From Symbiodinium natans (taxonomy: Eukaryota > Sar > Dinophyceae > Suessiales > Symbiodiniaceae), in assembly GCA_905221605.1 (NCBI GenBank), contig CAJNDS010000779.1, forward strand, positions 91,001 through 155,000: a DNA stretch of 64,000 nucleotides, given 5' to 3'. This document shows, piece after piece, positions 48,871 through 58,488 of this stretch (positions within the stretch are counted from its first letter, which is position 1; every line of letters begins with the position of its first letter). The notes beneath the pieces were generated by a model that did no database searches, had not been told where the DNA came from, and worked only from the letters and a program-made list of their open reading frames with translations. The translations under genes were made by a program, and so were the position numbers.

Positions 48871-49065
48871 AGTGTGGCTCACTTAAATGAAGCTATTAGG
48901 ACTGGAACTTGAGCCGGTACACCCGGTACACCCTAAACCCTAAACAGTAAACCCGAAATCCAAATTTAAGCCCTAACCCCTAAACCCTAAACCCTAAACC
49001 CCAAACCCCAAACCCTAAACCCTAGACCCTAAACCCTGAGCCCAACCAAAAACCCCCTATAGGTT

Positions 49066-49140
49066 AGATGCCAAGCAAGGCCCAAAGCACAAAGCGAGGC
49101 TTCGCCCAAAAGCTGTCGTGGTAGAAGGAGTGCTGCTGCT
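49066..49140. CDS. Coding island, strand uncertain
   Basis: Minus: acceptor GGAGGTCAGCAG, HSFYHDSFWAKPRFVLWALL, then GI and TAA. Plus: AKQGPKHKARLRPKAVVVEG, then VLLLTS and GTTTAGGG. Minus would end the minus gene that continues right. Confidence 0.45.
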
Positions 49141-49149
49141 GACCTCCGG

Positions 49150-49590
49150 TTTAGGGTTTAGGGTTTAGGGCTTAGGGTTTAGGGCTTAGGGTTTAGGGTT
49201 CAGGGTTCAGGGTTCAGGGTTTAGGCTTAGGGATCAGGGGGATCAGGGTTTAGGGTTGAAAATGGTTCATTAAGGCTCTCAATGGCTTCTGGGGCTTTCA
49301 GGGTTTTAATGGTCTAAAATTGTGTTCAGGGCGCATGCGGCTCGGGGGCTTCCTGGACTGGGTTTGGGGCTTCGGTTTATCGAATTCGGGCTTAGGGTTG
49401 AAGTTCAAGGCTTACACAACAAATGAGAGGATCTAGGCGTTCAAGGTTTACAGGGTTTCTCGACTACAAAACCCTACAAACCCTAAACCCTAAACTTAAG
49501 CCCTAGACCCTAAACCCTGACCCCTAGAACCCTAAACCCTAAGCCCTAAACCCTAAGCCCTAAACCCTAAACCCTAAACACTAAACCCAA
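49150..49590. repeat. TTTAGGG then CCCTAAA filler
   Basis: TTTAGGG 49150-49235, decayed middle, CCCTAAA 49480-49585. Confidence 0.88.
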
Positions 49591-49614
49591 GCGCCAGCTT
49601 GCCACCTCGCGATC

Positions 49615-49684
49615 CGTTGGCCGCAAGGCGCGATGGAGGGCAGCTGCTGCTGCGGCTGCCTCCACCTCATCTGTCCGGTTTTGC
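49615..49684 (-). CDS. Exon, Ala-rich helix
   Basis: Minus: acceptor CATAAGCTCAG, frame RTDEVEAAAAAAALHRALRP and then TDRE, donor GTGGCAAG. A plus frame (QLATSRSVGRKARWRAAAAA) is open as well. Confidence 0.48.
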
Positions 49685-49816
49685 CCTGAGCTTATGGGGT
49701 TCTTAAGGGAGGGTTTAGGGTTTAGGGTTTAGGGTTTAGGGTTTTAGGGTTTTAGGGTTTTAAGGGTTTTAGGGTTTTAGGGTTTCGGGTTTAGGGTCTA
49801 GGGTTGATGGGGTGTA

Positions 49817-49885
49817 GGAACCTTGGGGAAGCTTAGGCAGGCTTAGGGAGTAGTGGGGAGCATTAGGGAACCTATTGTTCCATGC
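49817..49885. mobile_element. Family J element copy
   Basis: GGCTTAGGGAGTAGTGGGGAG, then a TTCCATGCCCC end; similar to about 23245-23320. Confidence 0.45.
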
Positions 49886-50015
49886 CCCACTCATCCGCCA
49901 CGGATGAAAAATTAACCTGCAACAACCCTACCCGAAGAACTACCCCACTCAGTCACCCGAAAAAAACTAGCCCTAAGCCCTAAACCCCAAACCCTAAACC
50001 CTAAACCCTAAACCC

Positions 50016-50098
50016 CAGGAATCCAACTCCGCGGAACCCTCCGGGCAAGGCGCTGCTGTAGCCGGGGGGAGGCACGGCAGCCGGATCCGGTGGGTCCT
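50016..50098 (-). CDS. Exon, Pro/Gly-rich
   Basis: Minus: acceptor ATATATATGCAG, frame DPPDPAAVPPPGYSSALPGG and then FRGVGFL, running to GGTTTAGGG. The AT-rich tract serves as polypyrimidine-like context. Confidence 0.53.
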
Positions 50099-50111
50099 CT
50101 GCATATATATG

Positions 50112-50205
50112 TGTAGGGTTTAGGGTTTAGGGTTTAGGGTTTAGGGTTTAGGGTTTAGGGTTTAGGGCTTAGGGTTTAGGGTGTAGGGTTTTGGGTTTTG
50201 GGTTT
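50112..50205. repeat. TTTAGGG array
   Basis: About 12 units. Confidence 0.94.
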
Positions 50206-50266
50206 CAGTCTTGGGTCTGAGGGTAGCTTCATGGGCCTTCAATATGGCCCCCAACCTCCTTTAAAC

Positions 50267-50338
50267 GGTTCTGATGTATGGACCCTCAATTTGTATAGGG
50301 TATATAAGGGGTTCATAAAGGGCGCCCTTTACTCTTAG
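50267..50338. mobile_element. Family G element copy
   Basis: GGTTCTGATGTATGGACCC ... TATATAAGGGGTTCATAAAG; matches 60672-60745. Confidence 0.6.
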
Positions 50339-50339
50339 A

Positions 50340-51190
50340 GGTGCATGGCTGGAGGGCGACTGGGTGTTCGGGATTGTGTGTGTAGGGTGCCGGGTCGAGG
50401 GCTTAGGGAACCGCAAGCCGTGTGTTCGAACGATGTTCACAGATGCTTGCATCTAGACACGCACAGAAAAGGCAATCGCATTCGCTATTATTGCATAAGT
50501 TTTTGCAGTCAATTGAAATCGAATCTAACATTTTTGCATGTTGAAAATGTGTATTTGGCCAAAGAGACACGATTCTGTATGGATGTCTATGCGTGGAGGA
50601 ACCCTTAATCCCAAGGAGACGAGACTCAAGCTGCAGAGATGCCGAAGCGCTGCGGAGTTGTCCCAGTGAGAGGCCCTTGAATAGGTTCCTTCGAAGCGGA
50701 AACCGTGCAATTCAACTCCTGCAGATCAAAGTTGGGCCTTGGGGTAGATTGGATGCTTTTTGCCAGCAAACTTTGTCCGCGGGGCCCTAGGGAATAGCGT
50801 TGTTGACGCCACCCCATGGGTGAAGATAAAAATCTCTTCGGGTCGAGGTGTCGCAGTTTTTTCTGGGTTAGGCTTACGAGATCTGTCTCCCAAGGCGACA
50901 GATCCAAAACCAACAAGAGCATGTGTTTTGTAAGCAGCGGCTTGGTGTGTTAATGTGGCCTGGGTCTCCTTTTACGCCTGGACCCGAATGCAGAAATCTT
51001 CTCCACGCCTCCAGCTTCAACATCGGACCACTCCCATATGAATATATGTCTGTCGGGGAGAATTTCTCAAATCTGATTCCAATCTCGAGATCTGGTGTAC
51101 GAAGGCGGGTAGCAGGCATCTCACGGATCAGGGGAATCGGAGCTGTCATGGGGGGAAAAGCTCATCATAGGCCACACCACTCCTACATGT
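50340..51190. other. Single-copy stretch, probably part of the minus gene
   Basis: No arrays. Minus frames with protein-like composition include ATRLRTPDLEIGIRFEKFSP (about 51040-51132, possible acceptor GATCCGTGAG) and LDPKRFLSSPMGWRQQRYSL near 50800. The first joins the exon at 51193 in phase 0. Plus frames are open too, so the exact exons are not called. Confidence 0.4.
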
Positions 51191-51192
51191 AC

Positions 51193-51847
51193 CTGGTGCA
51201 GGTGGTACATCATCCATAAAGGCAAAATTGTGAGCACGCTGCAAAGGGCGAAGCAGAGACCATCATATAGCATGTACACCGACAAAAGGACGTCAAGCAA
51301 CAGAAAGAGTAGGCTTCTGTTGAACCACCAAAAAGCGTTTGAAGCACCTGTCCTGTCCAGTTCCTCAAGGCAGGCTAAGGCATGCTTTGCCGGCAATCTG
51401 TTGATCGAAAGCACCATCCGTGAGGAGATCATCAATGAGATCATCGAGAACGCAAAGCTGCAAAAACCCAATGCCACATAGACCGTCCGCATCCAGGAGG
51501 CCTTGGCAAGCTTCGAATCGACGATGGCCAGACCAGCTACAGTGATCGTCAAAACAAGCGCCCCCAGTATTCCAACAATTTCTGCATCCTTGACGACGAC
51601 CTCCTGCTTGCGGAGCCATACGGGCTGCGCTTGCAGCAGGGTATGTATCTATCAATTTCCCGATTAGTCTCAGACATGCAACTCTCCCTTCAAGGAACCG
51701 ATGCTTAAGTGGTTGGCAGCATGTGATTGAATCCCATCCTATAAGTTCATGTACTCAGCTCGTATCGTGCCGGGAAGTCCTTGAGTTTCTCCAGGTCGTC
51801 CCCGTGCGCATGCGAAACCGCCCTCCAGTAGTTGTTCATGGCAGACC
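51193..51847 (-). CDS. Multi-pass membrane protein, two exons
   Basis: Exon 51847-51755: NNYWRAVSHAHGDDLEKLKD and FPARYEL, donor GTACATG. Exon 51629-51193 (acceptor GCTGCAAG): 145 codons with about four hydrophobic segments: IVGILGALVLTITVAGLAIV, YVALGFCSFAFSMISLMISS, LLFLLLDVLLSVYMLYDGLC, and FALCSVLTILPLWMMYHLHQ; donor CAG|GTACAT. The join is in frame (1+2). The first exon's acceptor is TTTAG|GG of a telomeric unit. Family unknown; it would lie in a membrane. Confidence 0.68.
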
Positions 51848-51935
51848 CTAAACCCTACCTGGACCCTGTGAAAACCCCCTTGCAGCAGGCTTCTCTAACC
51901 CTGCTACCCTAAACCCTAAACCCTAACTCCAAAAC

Positions 51936-52037
51936 TCTGAGCTTGCGAGGTAAAACAGCTGCCATCAAAGCTCGACTCATGCGGGGCTGCTGATCGGATT
52001 TATGAAACGAAATCATGTACAGAGCTATCATAATGGT
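51936..52037 (-). CDS. Exon, product unknown
   Basis: Minus: acceptor AACCCTATAG, frame IALYMISFHKSDQQPRMSRA and then LMAAVLPRKLR, donor GTTTTGG. Probably upstream of 51847 in the same gene. Confidence 0.52.
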
Positions 52038-52271
52038 CTATAGGGTTTAGGGTTGGGGTTGAGGGATTTGGCGTGGAACAGCACCTAGGCGACAGAATCT
52101 TGCGACAAGGCTGTGCCGAGTGCCTCGTACTATGGCGCTGAGCTGTGAAAGCCTATAACTATAAGCTTATCCTAGCAATAGAAAGCACGAAAAGCTTCAA
52201 AGACCTGGCTTAACCTGGAAAAGGCTTAGTGTGTAGGGCACTTCGGCACCTCCTCCAACAAGCTCTGAAAT

Positions 52272-52402
52272 AGGATGCCGATGCCGAAGCATGTAGCCCG
52301 GTTTCTGGAAAGGATGTCGAAGAATCTACGGTTGCTGTTCTACCCGTCCCGTGTCTGCTGTGAGAAAGGTGGCTGCACCGAGAAAGTCATACGTCCCTGA
52401 GA
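52272..52402 (+). CDS. Small ORF, Cys-rich, opposite strand
   Basis: ATG start after CTGAAATAG. The 43-codon frame contains HVARFLERMSKNLRLLFYPS and then RVCCEKGGCTEKVIRP, TGA. Protein-like, but it lies between minus exons; status uncertain. Confidence 0.38.
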
Positions 52403-52569
52403 TTTTTAAAGGGAAGTTACACAACATAACTATGCTATGGGAATGTTGTCTGCAGTCCAGACAAAGCCCTAAACCCCCAAAATCCTAAACCCTACTAACC
52501 CTGAACCCACTAGACCCTGGACCCTAAACCCTAAACCCTAAACCTAAACCTAAACCCTAAACCCTAAAC

Positions 52570-52680
52570 CCATTCCCCGTCCTTCACCACGAAGTTGCTG
52601 TAGAACGACTGCATGGGCGTGCGACGGAAGGGATGCGCCCGCAGCACGGCGTGAAGGCGGAAGGGCCCCCGGACCGGAAG
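52570..52680 (-). CDS. Exon, product unknown
   Basis: Minus: acceptor ACCCCAAAG, exactly 37 codons with PVRGPFRLHAVLRAHPFRRT and MQSFYSNFVVKDGEW, donor GTTTAGGG at 52569. Strong coding composition. Opposed telomeric sequence on both sides. Confidence 0.6.
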
Positions 52681-52699
52681 CTTTGGGGTTTAGGCGGTT

Positions 52700-53030
52700 T
52701 AGGGCTAGGGTTTAGGACTAGGGTTTAGGGCTAGGGTTTAGGGCTAGGGTTTAGGGCTAACCCAAAACCCTAAACCCTAAACCGGGTTTAGGTTAAGCGG
52801 GCTTACAGGGCTTGAATGGTTTTGGGGCTCAAGGTTCTGTTCGAGGTAGGTGTTCAGAGTTCAGGGTGTTAGGATTGTTTTGTGTTGGCTTCAGGGTCTA
52901 GGGTTGAAGGGTTCCGGGTTGGGGATCCAAGGGTCTAAGTGCTCAAGGGCTCCTAAGGTGTGTTGGGGTCTGAGGGTGTAGGGTTGAGGCTCCGTCAGAG
53001 TTTGGGGTGTCTTGGTCAGCTTAACTTGAG
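52700..53030. other. GGGCTAGGGTTTA repeats and filler
   Basis: AGGGTTTAGGGCT units 52705-52760, then decayed sequence; the minus frame here is repeat-derived in part. Confidence 0.5.
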
Positions 53031-53034
53031 ACTT

Positions 53035-53094
53035 CGGACGTGGCGGCTGCAGTAGGGGTTCAAGACTCTGCGGGATGATTAACGACAAGATTTC
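53035..53094 (-). CDS. Exon, Pro-rich
   Basis: Minus: SLIIPQSLEPLLQPPRPKSQ before donor GTTAAG. Acceptor either TAAACCCG region or ATCCCGCAG. Confidence 0.4.
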
Positions 53095-53230
53095 GGGTTT
53101 AGGGGTTTTTAAGGCGTAAAAATCAGAAGAGGGTTTTAGGGGTTACTTCGTATACTTATATAGGGACCCGAAGGGAAGACTATTCGTACTTCTTCCGACC
53201 CCCGACATTCGGGGGTTTGGCTGGACTCAC

Positions 53231-53271
53231 GGGTGTGGCTCCCTTGGCGGGTGCAAGCCCTAAGCTGTAGA
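53231..53271 (-). CDS. Short exon with GTGAGT donor
   Basis: Acceptor GGGTCTACAG, LRACTRQGSHT, donor GTGAGT. Confidence 0.47.
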
Positions 53272-53557
53272 CCCAACGACCTTAAACTCGAAACCCGAAA
53301 CCCGAAACCCGAAACCCTAAACCCTAAACCCTTCACACGCCGCTTGGTGGACCCTAGACCTTGCTTAAACCCTAACCACCCCCCCCCCGCCCCGAAATTC
53401 TTGAAAAAGATTCTCTCAAATAACACAGGGGTTGTAGGGTTTAGGGTTTGAGGGTTTAGGGTTTAGGCTTTAGGGTTTAGGGTTGAAAGTTTAAGGTTCC
53501 AGGATCCCCATCCTAAACCCGAAACCCTAAACCCGAAACCCGAAACCCTAAACTCAC

Positions 53558-53591
53558 CCTGTTCTTCTGTGGGATTAAGCTCACGGGCGTG
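53558..53591 (-). CDS. Short exon with textbook borders
   Basis: Acceptor GATTTTTTTTTCAG (T-rich tract), frame TPVSLIPQKNR, donor GTGAGTTTAGGG: a consensus donor fused to the telomeric unit. Joins in phase 0 to 53271-53231. Confidence 0.55.
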
Positions 53592-53749
53592 CTGAAAAAA
53601 AAATCCCGCCGGTCCGACATCTCGCGGACCGAACCCTAAACCCTAAACCCTAAAGCCATCTCCCCTTTACTGAGGGGGCTTAGACTCCCTGAGCCTGCAC
53701 CCGAAAACCTGTTTGTTGCAACCCCAAACCCTAAACCCTAAACCCGAAA

Positions 53750-53803
53750 CGTTTCCGACTTCGGCTTCACGGGCGAGTCGAACTTCGCAATCAACCATGA
53801 GCT
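53750..53803 (-). CDS. Exon, charged helix
   Basis: Acceptor GGGGAAAG, LMVDCEVRLAREAEVGN, donor GTTTCGGGTTTAGGG. Confidence 0.5.
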
Positions 53804-53824
53804 TTCCCCCCCTAGGGGTTAAGG

Positions 53825-54033
53825 GATAGGGGTTTAGGGTTTGGGGTTTGGGGTTTAGGGTTTAGGGTTTAGGGTTTAGGGTTTAGGGTTTAGGGTTTGG
53901 GGTTTAGGGTTTAGGGTTTAGGGTTTAGGGTTTAGGGTTTAGGGTTTAGGGTTTAGGGTTTAGGGTTTAGGGTTTAGGGTTTAGGGTTTAGGGTTTAGGG
54001 TTTAGGGTTTAGGGTTTAGGGTTTAGGGTTTAG
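53825..54033. repeat. Long TTTAGGG array
   Basis: About 29 units. Confidence 0.96.
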
Positions 54034-54039
54034 GGCCGT

Positions 54040-54128
54040 TAGCCCAGCAACCCGAGATCCGAAGACTCTGAGCCTTGAATCCGAAAGCGGCACCCCCAAG
54101 CGCTCACCCCGGTCAGGCTCCATGGCTT
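54040..54128 (-). CDS. Exon, possibly with start codon
   Basis: The minus frame includes MEPDRGERLGVPLSDSRLRV and then FGSRVAGLTAL. An ATG lies near its 5' end (54119). Confidence 0.45.
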
Positions 54129-54216
54129 TACGGTTTAAGGTTTAGGGTTGAGGGTTCAGGGTTCAGGATTAGGGGTGAAGCCCTTATCCCCAAGGCTCCC
54201 CCAACCACCAAAGCCC

Positions 54217-54268
54217 TACCCGCACTCGACCTCGCCCAACTCGGGCACAGCGTCGGCGACGAGGCCTA
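54217..54268 (-). CDS. Exon with GTAGGG donor
   Basis: Acceptor CTACGTGTAG, LVADAVPELGEVECG, donor GTAGGG. A plus frame with stop (LPALDLAQLGHSVGDEAYT) competes. Confidence 0.43.
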
Positions 54269-54361
54269 CACGTAGTGCCCGAAACCCTAAACCCTCAACC
54301 CTTGCTAAACTCGAACGTCCTACACAAATGGAACCTACCAAATGCTCGTGTCGTGCTCAGT

Positions 54362-54457
54362 ATAGGGTTTAGGGTTTAGGGTTTAGGGTTTAGGGTTTAG
54401 GGTTTAGGGCTTAGGGTTTAGGGTTTAGGGTTTAGGGTTTAGGGTTTAGGGTTTAGG
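54362..54457. repeat. TTTAGGG array
   Basis: About 13 units; a (CT)n tract follows at 54523-54563. Confidence 0.94.
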
Positions 54458-54689
54458 GGAGTAGGTCCCTGGACCCAAGCACTTTGGACCACGGGGCTGT
54501 GCTGGTTAAACACTCAAACCCTGAAACTCTCTCTCTCTCTCTCTCTCTCGCTTTTTCTCTCTCTACAACCTAAACCCATGGAGCCTGAACCCTAAGATCT
54601 TGAACCCCAACGCCCTTCAACCTCCGGCCCTCAAGCCTTTTGCGCCTTGGCTGTTGGTTGTGCTAGGCTAGTCCTAAACCCTTAAACCC

Positions 54690-54958
54690 TTACACCCAGC
54701 CCTGCCTTGAACTGTGCAGCATCAAGCCATTGGCTTGACGTGGTCGTTTCCGAAATTGTGATTATAAGGGAGCTCTACTCGTTGGGGGTTCCCCTATTTT
54801 CGTAAACCCCCATGTACACCGGCAAACAGGCAGCGTGCCCAGGGTGGGGGTTGTTCCAACCTTCCACTTGAGATCTCGTTTCAAACCCCCTCTGCCCTGC
54901 CGGCCTCTTGCTTGGAGCGCGGACTCCTCACGGCCCGACAGACAGTCTACGTAGGGCC
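54690..54958 (-). CDS. Two exons around a family C element
   Basis: Right exon 54958-54815: CLSGREESALQARGRQGRGG and LKRDLKWKVGTTPTLGTLPV. Left exon: ETTTSSQWLDAAQFKAGL, ending at donor GTGTAAGGG. Between them a short family C copy (54759-54812) with GTTTACG and CGAGTAG as possible borders. The frame join is not proven. Confidence 0.5.
54759..54812. mobile_element. Family C element, short copy
   Basis: GGGGTTTACGAAAATAGGGG on minus, then ACCCCCAAC and CTCCCTTATAATC. Confidence 0.6.
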
Positions 54959-55025
54959 TAGGTGATTTTTCCGGTGTTCAGGGTTTGGGCTTTAGAGTTT
55001 AGGGGTTTAGGGTTTAGGGTTTCGG

Positions 55026-55093
55026 GTTGTAGGGTCCATGTCAAAGCCGTACCCGTTGCGGCCCCTTTGAATGTGGAAGCCAGCGAAAAACTT
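55026..55093 (-). CDS. Exon, product unknown
   Basis: Acceptor AATGGCTTTAG, frame KFFAGFHIQRGRNGYGFDMD and then PT. Strong composition; donor not identified. Confidence 0.5.
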
Positions 55094-55338
55094 CTAAAGC
55101 CATTAGCCGGAACCCTAAACACTCAACCCTCAGTCCCAAATCCTAAACCCTGACCCCCTCAACCCCTTGAACCTAAACCCGCTAAGCCTACACCTCCTAA
55201 GCCATACACCCCCTAAACCTAAAACCTCAGTCTTGAGTGACACAAAAGTTTGACCTTTAGGCTCCTTCTTGTAGTTTCTACAATACCCAAAAGGTTGCAC
55301 TCCTAAGAGCCAACCAGAAGAAAGCAGTGAGATCCGAA

Positions 55339-55398
55339 GAGCCACCTCCTTGACCGGCTCGTCTTTCGCGGCAGGCGGCCTCGAGGAACTCCGGAGCA
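55339..55398 (-). CDS. Exon, product unknown
   Basis: Acceptor CCCCCAG, APEFLEAACRERRAGQG, donor GTGGCTC. Confidence 0.5.
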
Positions 55399-55399
55399 G

Positions 55400-55820
55400 C
55401 TGGGGGCTGGGGGCTTGGAAGGTCAGGGTTTAGGGTCTAAGGCTGTTGTGGTTTGGAATTTCGGGCTTAGAGTTTGGGGTCTAGGGATTTTTGCATGCAT
55501 GCATACATACATACACACATGCATTTCTCTCAGTCAACCTATACAATAGAAGTTAGTAATCGAGAAGACATTCTATTACCACATACCTATGCAGATGGAC
55601 ATGCATATACATACGCCCTGAACAGGCTACGGTTCAACCAATCAGGACTGAGGGGTTGCGTGAATCTAGGGGGTCAAGGCCTGAAGATGTATACTTAAAC
55701 CCTAGACCCTAAAACCCAAAACCCAAACCACCCCAAACCCTAGCCCTAAACCCTAAACCCCAAACCCTAAACCCTAAACCCTAAGCCCCCAAACCCTAAA
55801 CCCTAAACCCTAAACCCTGA
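55400..55820. other. Filler with (CATA)n and CCCTAAA blocks
   Basis: CATACATACA microsatellite 55495-55525, AT-rich sequence, CCCTAAA 55735-55822. No exon called. Confidence 0.5.
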
Positions 55821-55825
55821 ACCTT

Positions 55826-55895
55826 CTTGGGGTTTAGGGCTTCGGGCCAAGGGCGGGATGCGCGCAGCAGGCCTCTCGGACTCCGACACGACCTG
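55826..55895 (-). CDS. Exon, product unknown
   Basis: Acceptor ATGTGCCCAG, VVSESERPAARIPPLARSP and then KPQE, donor GTTCAGGGTTTAGGG. Confidence 0.5.
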
Positions 55896-55919
55896 GGCAC
55901 ATTTTTCCGGCCACTAGGG

Positions 55920-56290
55920 CTTAGGGTTTGGGGTTTGGGGTTTGGGGTTTGGGGTTTAGGGGTTTAGGGGTTTAGGGGTTTAGGGGTTTAGGGGTTTAGG
56001 GGTTTAGGGTTTAGGGTTTAGGGTTTAGGGTTTAGGGTTTAGGGTTTAGGGTTTAGGGTTTAGGGTTTAGGGTTTAGGGTTGCGGGTTGAGGGTTTAGGG
56101 TTTAGGGTTTAGGGTTTAGGGTTTAGGGTTTAGGGTTTAGGGCTTGGGGTGTTGACTTCAGCATGGGGGGGTCTTCGGGGTTTCGGGTTCAGGGTTTAGG
56201 GTTTAGCAGCTTCGAGTTTAGGGTTTAGGGCTTAGGGCTTAAGGCTTCGGGCTTCGGGCTTCGGGCTTAGGGCGTAGGGCTTAGGGCTTC
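55920..56290. repeat. TTTGGGG/TTTAGGG arrays
   Basis: TTTGGGG, GGGGTTTA and TTTAGGG blocks 55920-56145, then GGGCTTCGG/GGGCTTAGG variants. Confidence 0.95.
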
Positions 56291-56456
56291 GGGCTTCGGG
56301 CTCCCTTGTAAAGGACTCTGTGTTTTAAGGGGTAGAAGGAGGGACCCCTAGAAGGGACCCTCAATCTTATGCCCCTTTACAACCCCTAAATAGCCCGCAC
56401 ATATAACTTATATACTCCCTATATACCTCAATACACCTAAATAACCTCCTTCAGCC
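56291..56456. mobile_element. Intronic AT-rich element, related to 25258-25400
   Basis: AGGGACCC blocks near 56350-56360, TATATA centre, and GTTATTTAGG as a minus-strand donor after GGCTGAAGGAG. Confidence 0.4.
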
Positions 56457-56575
56457 CCTAGAGTGCTGAAAAATGCTGATCCTGGGCGCTCTTTCATCAG
56501 AGAACATCGAACATCCTAGGATCTGGACACCTCCAGGATCAACAAACCGAAGCTCTCTACCTCAGCCTGTCAACT
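56457..56575 (-). CDS. Coding island, exon borders unresolved
   Basis: Two minus frames look coding: AEVESFGLLILE after AGTTGACAG, and VRCSLMKERPGSAFFSTLGA after AGATCCTAG, ending before GTTATTTAGG. Confidence 0.4.
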
Positions 56576-56811
56576 TTTCCAACGCCGATACCCTAAACCC
56601 TAACCCTGAAAACTAAACCCTAAGCCCTAGCCCTTAACCCTAAACCCTAAACCCTAAACCCTAAACCCTAAACCCTAAACCCTAAACCCTAAACCCTAAA
56701 CCCTAAACCCTAAACCTAACTCGCGAACCCTCAAAGCCCTTAAGTCTGAAACCCTCAGCAGAAACCTGTCCCAAAACTTGCACAAGCCAACCCAAACCTT
56801 AAATCCCTCAC

Positions 56812-57045
56812 CGTTTTGCCAGGGTCCCTGCGATAACACGCCCCGTACGGCCTGCAATATTCAGGATACCCAAACCAGATGCAGAGAACTGACCCTCAAC
56901 ACCTCTCTAAACCGTCCCTTACGAACCCTCATCTCTCGTAAGCCCGAAACCCTGAACCAGAAACCGAACGAACGCATCCAGGGCCACGGGCCCGCGAGAG
57001 CTGCAGCCTCAGATGAATCGGGCAGCAGCCGTCGGCGATGACCTT
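56812..57045 (-). CDS. Two-exon model
   Basis: Exon about 57045-56967 (acceptor GCCTGAAAG): IADGCCPIHLRLQLSRARGP and then GCVRS, donor GTTTCTGG. Exon 56851-56812 (acceptor GAATATTGCAG): AVRGVLSQGPWQN, donor GTGAGG. Phases 0/0 agree. Confidence 0.55.
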
Positions 57046-57049
57046 TCAG

Positions 57050-57350
57050 GCTCGCAGGGTTTAGGGTTGAGGCTTGAGGCTTTGGCGGAGCGGGTGAGGG
57101 GGTGAAGAGGGGGGGGAAGCAGCAACTCCAATACCTATTATCTAGGGATTCTTCCATAAATGGTACGATCCAACCTTGGGATAAGACAACAAAATTAGAC
57201 AAGAAATTAGACTCTGGCCGGCCCAGACAAACTTATGTGAGACTCCCGCCCAGAAACAAACGGCCTATGGTGTCAGTTGTCACTCGCTTAGTTTCTATGG
57301 TGGGTGGTAGAAAGGGTTAAGGGTTAAAGATTTCAGTTGCGGGTTAAAGG
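57050..57350. other. AT-richer stretch, nothing firm
   Basis: Open frames on both strands (minus EESLDNRYWSCCFPP) without confident borders. Confidence 0.33.
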
Positions 57351-57356
57351 GTTCTA

Positions 57357-57455
57357 GGGCCGTTCGGGTGCGAAGTCCAGGTCCATATTTTCAAGAAGCC
57401 TAGGCCAGAAACGAGACGCGTTACACCTCATGTCAGTCAGGTCGGCACGCAGCTA
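57357..57455 (-). CDS. Terminal exon
   Basis: The minus frame LRADLTDMRCNASRFWPRLL, then ENMDLDFAPERP, ends in TAG. The 27 nt GTGTAA...CCTAG inside could also be spliced in frame. Confidence 0.48.
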
Positions 57456-57474
57456 CAGCTACAGAAATGGGGCC

Positions 57475-57660
57475 CCAAACAGCTCGAAAAGGCTGGAAAC
57501 CCCCGCCCAAAAAAAAAAAACAAAAGGCCCCCGTCTGGAGCAGATAGGGTTTTGAAGGCTGGAAACGCCAAAACGGGCCCATCTGGGCAGATAGGGTATG
57601 AAAGCCCCAAAACAGGCCCTATCTGGGAGGGTTTGAAACCCCAGCCCCAGCTGGCCCAAA
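57475..57660. repeat. Degenerate minisatellite
   Basis: Imperfect units of GGCTGGAAAC...CCAAAACGGGCC...TCTGG...AGATAGGGT. ORFs on both strands are partly repeat-derived. Confidence 0.65.
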
Positions 57661-57796
57661 TCGAGCCGAAAAGAACAAATTCTGGCGATCTAAAAATAGA
57701 TCCAACCGTTGGTGTGGAGGCCGTGTACACTCAAGCCCTAACCCTGAAACTCCAGTAAAGTCTCATCCATGTACACTCAAATCCTCACCCTGAACC

Positions 57797-57841
57797 GCCT
57801 CAGATAGGCCCGAAGTCGACGTTGCAGAGGCTTGCAAGGCT
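57797..57841 (-). CDS. Possible terminal exon
   Basis: Acceptor TTGGGGCTCTAG, VSLASLCNVDFGPI, TGA. Confidence 0.38.
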
Positions 57842-57989
57842 TACCTAGAGCCCCAACAGTGGATCAGTAGATTCTCCCAATACATAGAGCTTCTGAGGTA
57901 TTGACCGAGTATAGGGACAGACTTGGTACAGGCTTGGATTAGGGGTTTGGATTCTGGCGTTTCGGGGCTTAGTAGGGTTGAGGGTTGGG

Positions 57990-58280
57990 GTTTAGGCCCA
58001 ACATAAACCCTAAACCCCTAAAACCCCTAAACCCTAAAACCCGTAAACCCCAAAACCCCAAAACCCCTAGACCCCTAAACCCCTAAACCCCTCAACCCCT
58101 ACACCTTAAGCCCCTAAGCCCCTAAGCCCCTAAACCCCTAAACCCCTAAGCCCCTAAACCCCTGAACCCCTAAACTCCTGCGGCTTCGAGCTTGGGGCTC
58201 CCTAAACCCTAAACCCTAAACCCTAAACCCTAAACCCCAAACCCCAGACCCTAAACCCTAAGCCCTAAACCCTAAACCGC
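57990..58280. repeat. CCCCTAAA and CCCTAAA arrays
   Basis: CCCCTAAA/CCCCTAAG octamers 58010-58175, CCCTAAA 58200-58280. Confidence 0.93.
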
Positions 58281-58295
58281 AACACCACCTCCAGC

Positions 58296-58347
58296 AGGAG
58301 GCGCCGTGGAACAAGTACAGCATCCTCTCCTGGCAAAGAATTTCACT
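58296..58347. CDS. Coding island, strand uncertain
   Basis: Plus: QEAPWNKYSILSWQRISL after CACCTCCAG. Minus: RMLYLFHGASCW after ATTCTTTGCCAG. Confidence 0.4.
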
Positions 58348-58488
58348 CAACCCTAAACCTTTAAGGTTTGGGGTTTAGAGGTTCAGAGGTTTAGGCGTTT
58401 AGGGGATTTGGGGATTAGGGGGATTTAGGGGTTTAGCGGGGTTTGGGGTTTAGGGTTAAGGAACCCGAAACCCTGAACCCTAAACCGT

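Noticed and set aside
52815-52840. Relict dinoflagellate spliced leader (TTTTGGGGCTCAAGG)
   Set aside because: It resembles the leader's TTTTGGCTCAAG but has inserted bases and the rest of the leader is absent. A similar near-match at 14636 also fails.
57437-57758. ORFs of 66-97 codons on both strands
   Set aside because: Partly encoded by a degenerate minisatellite; no splice borders.
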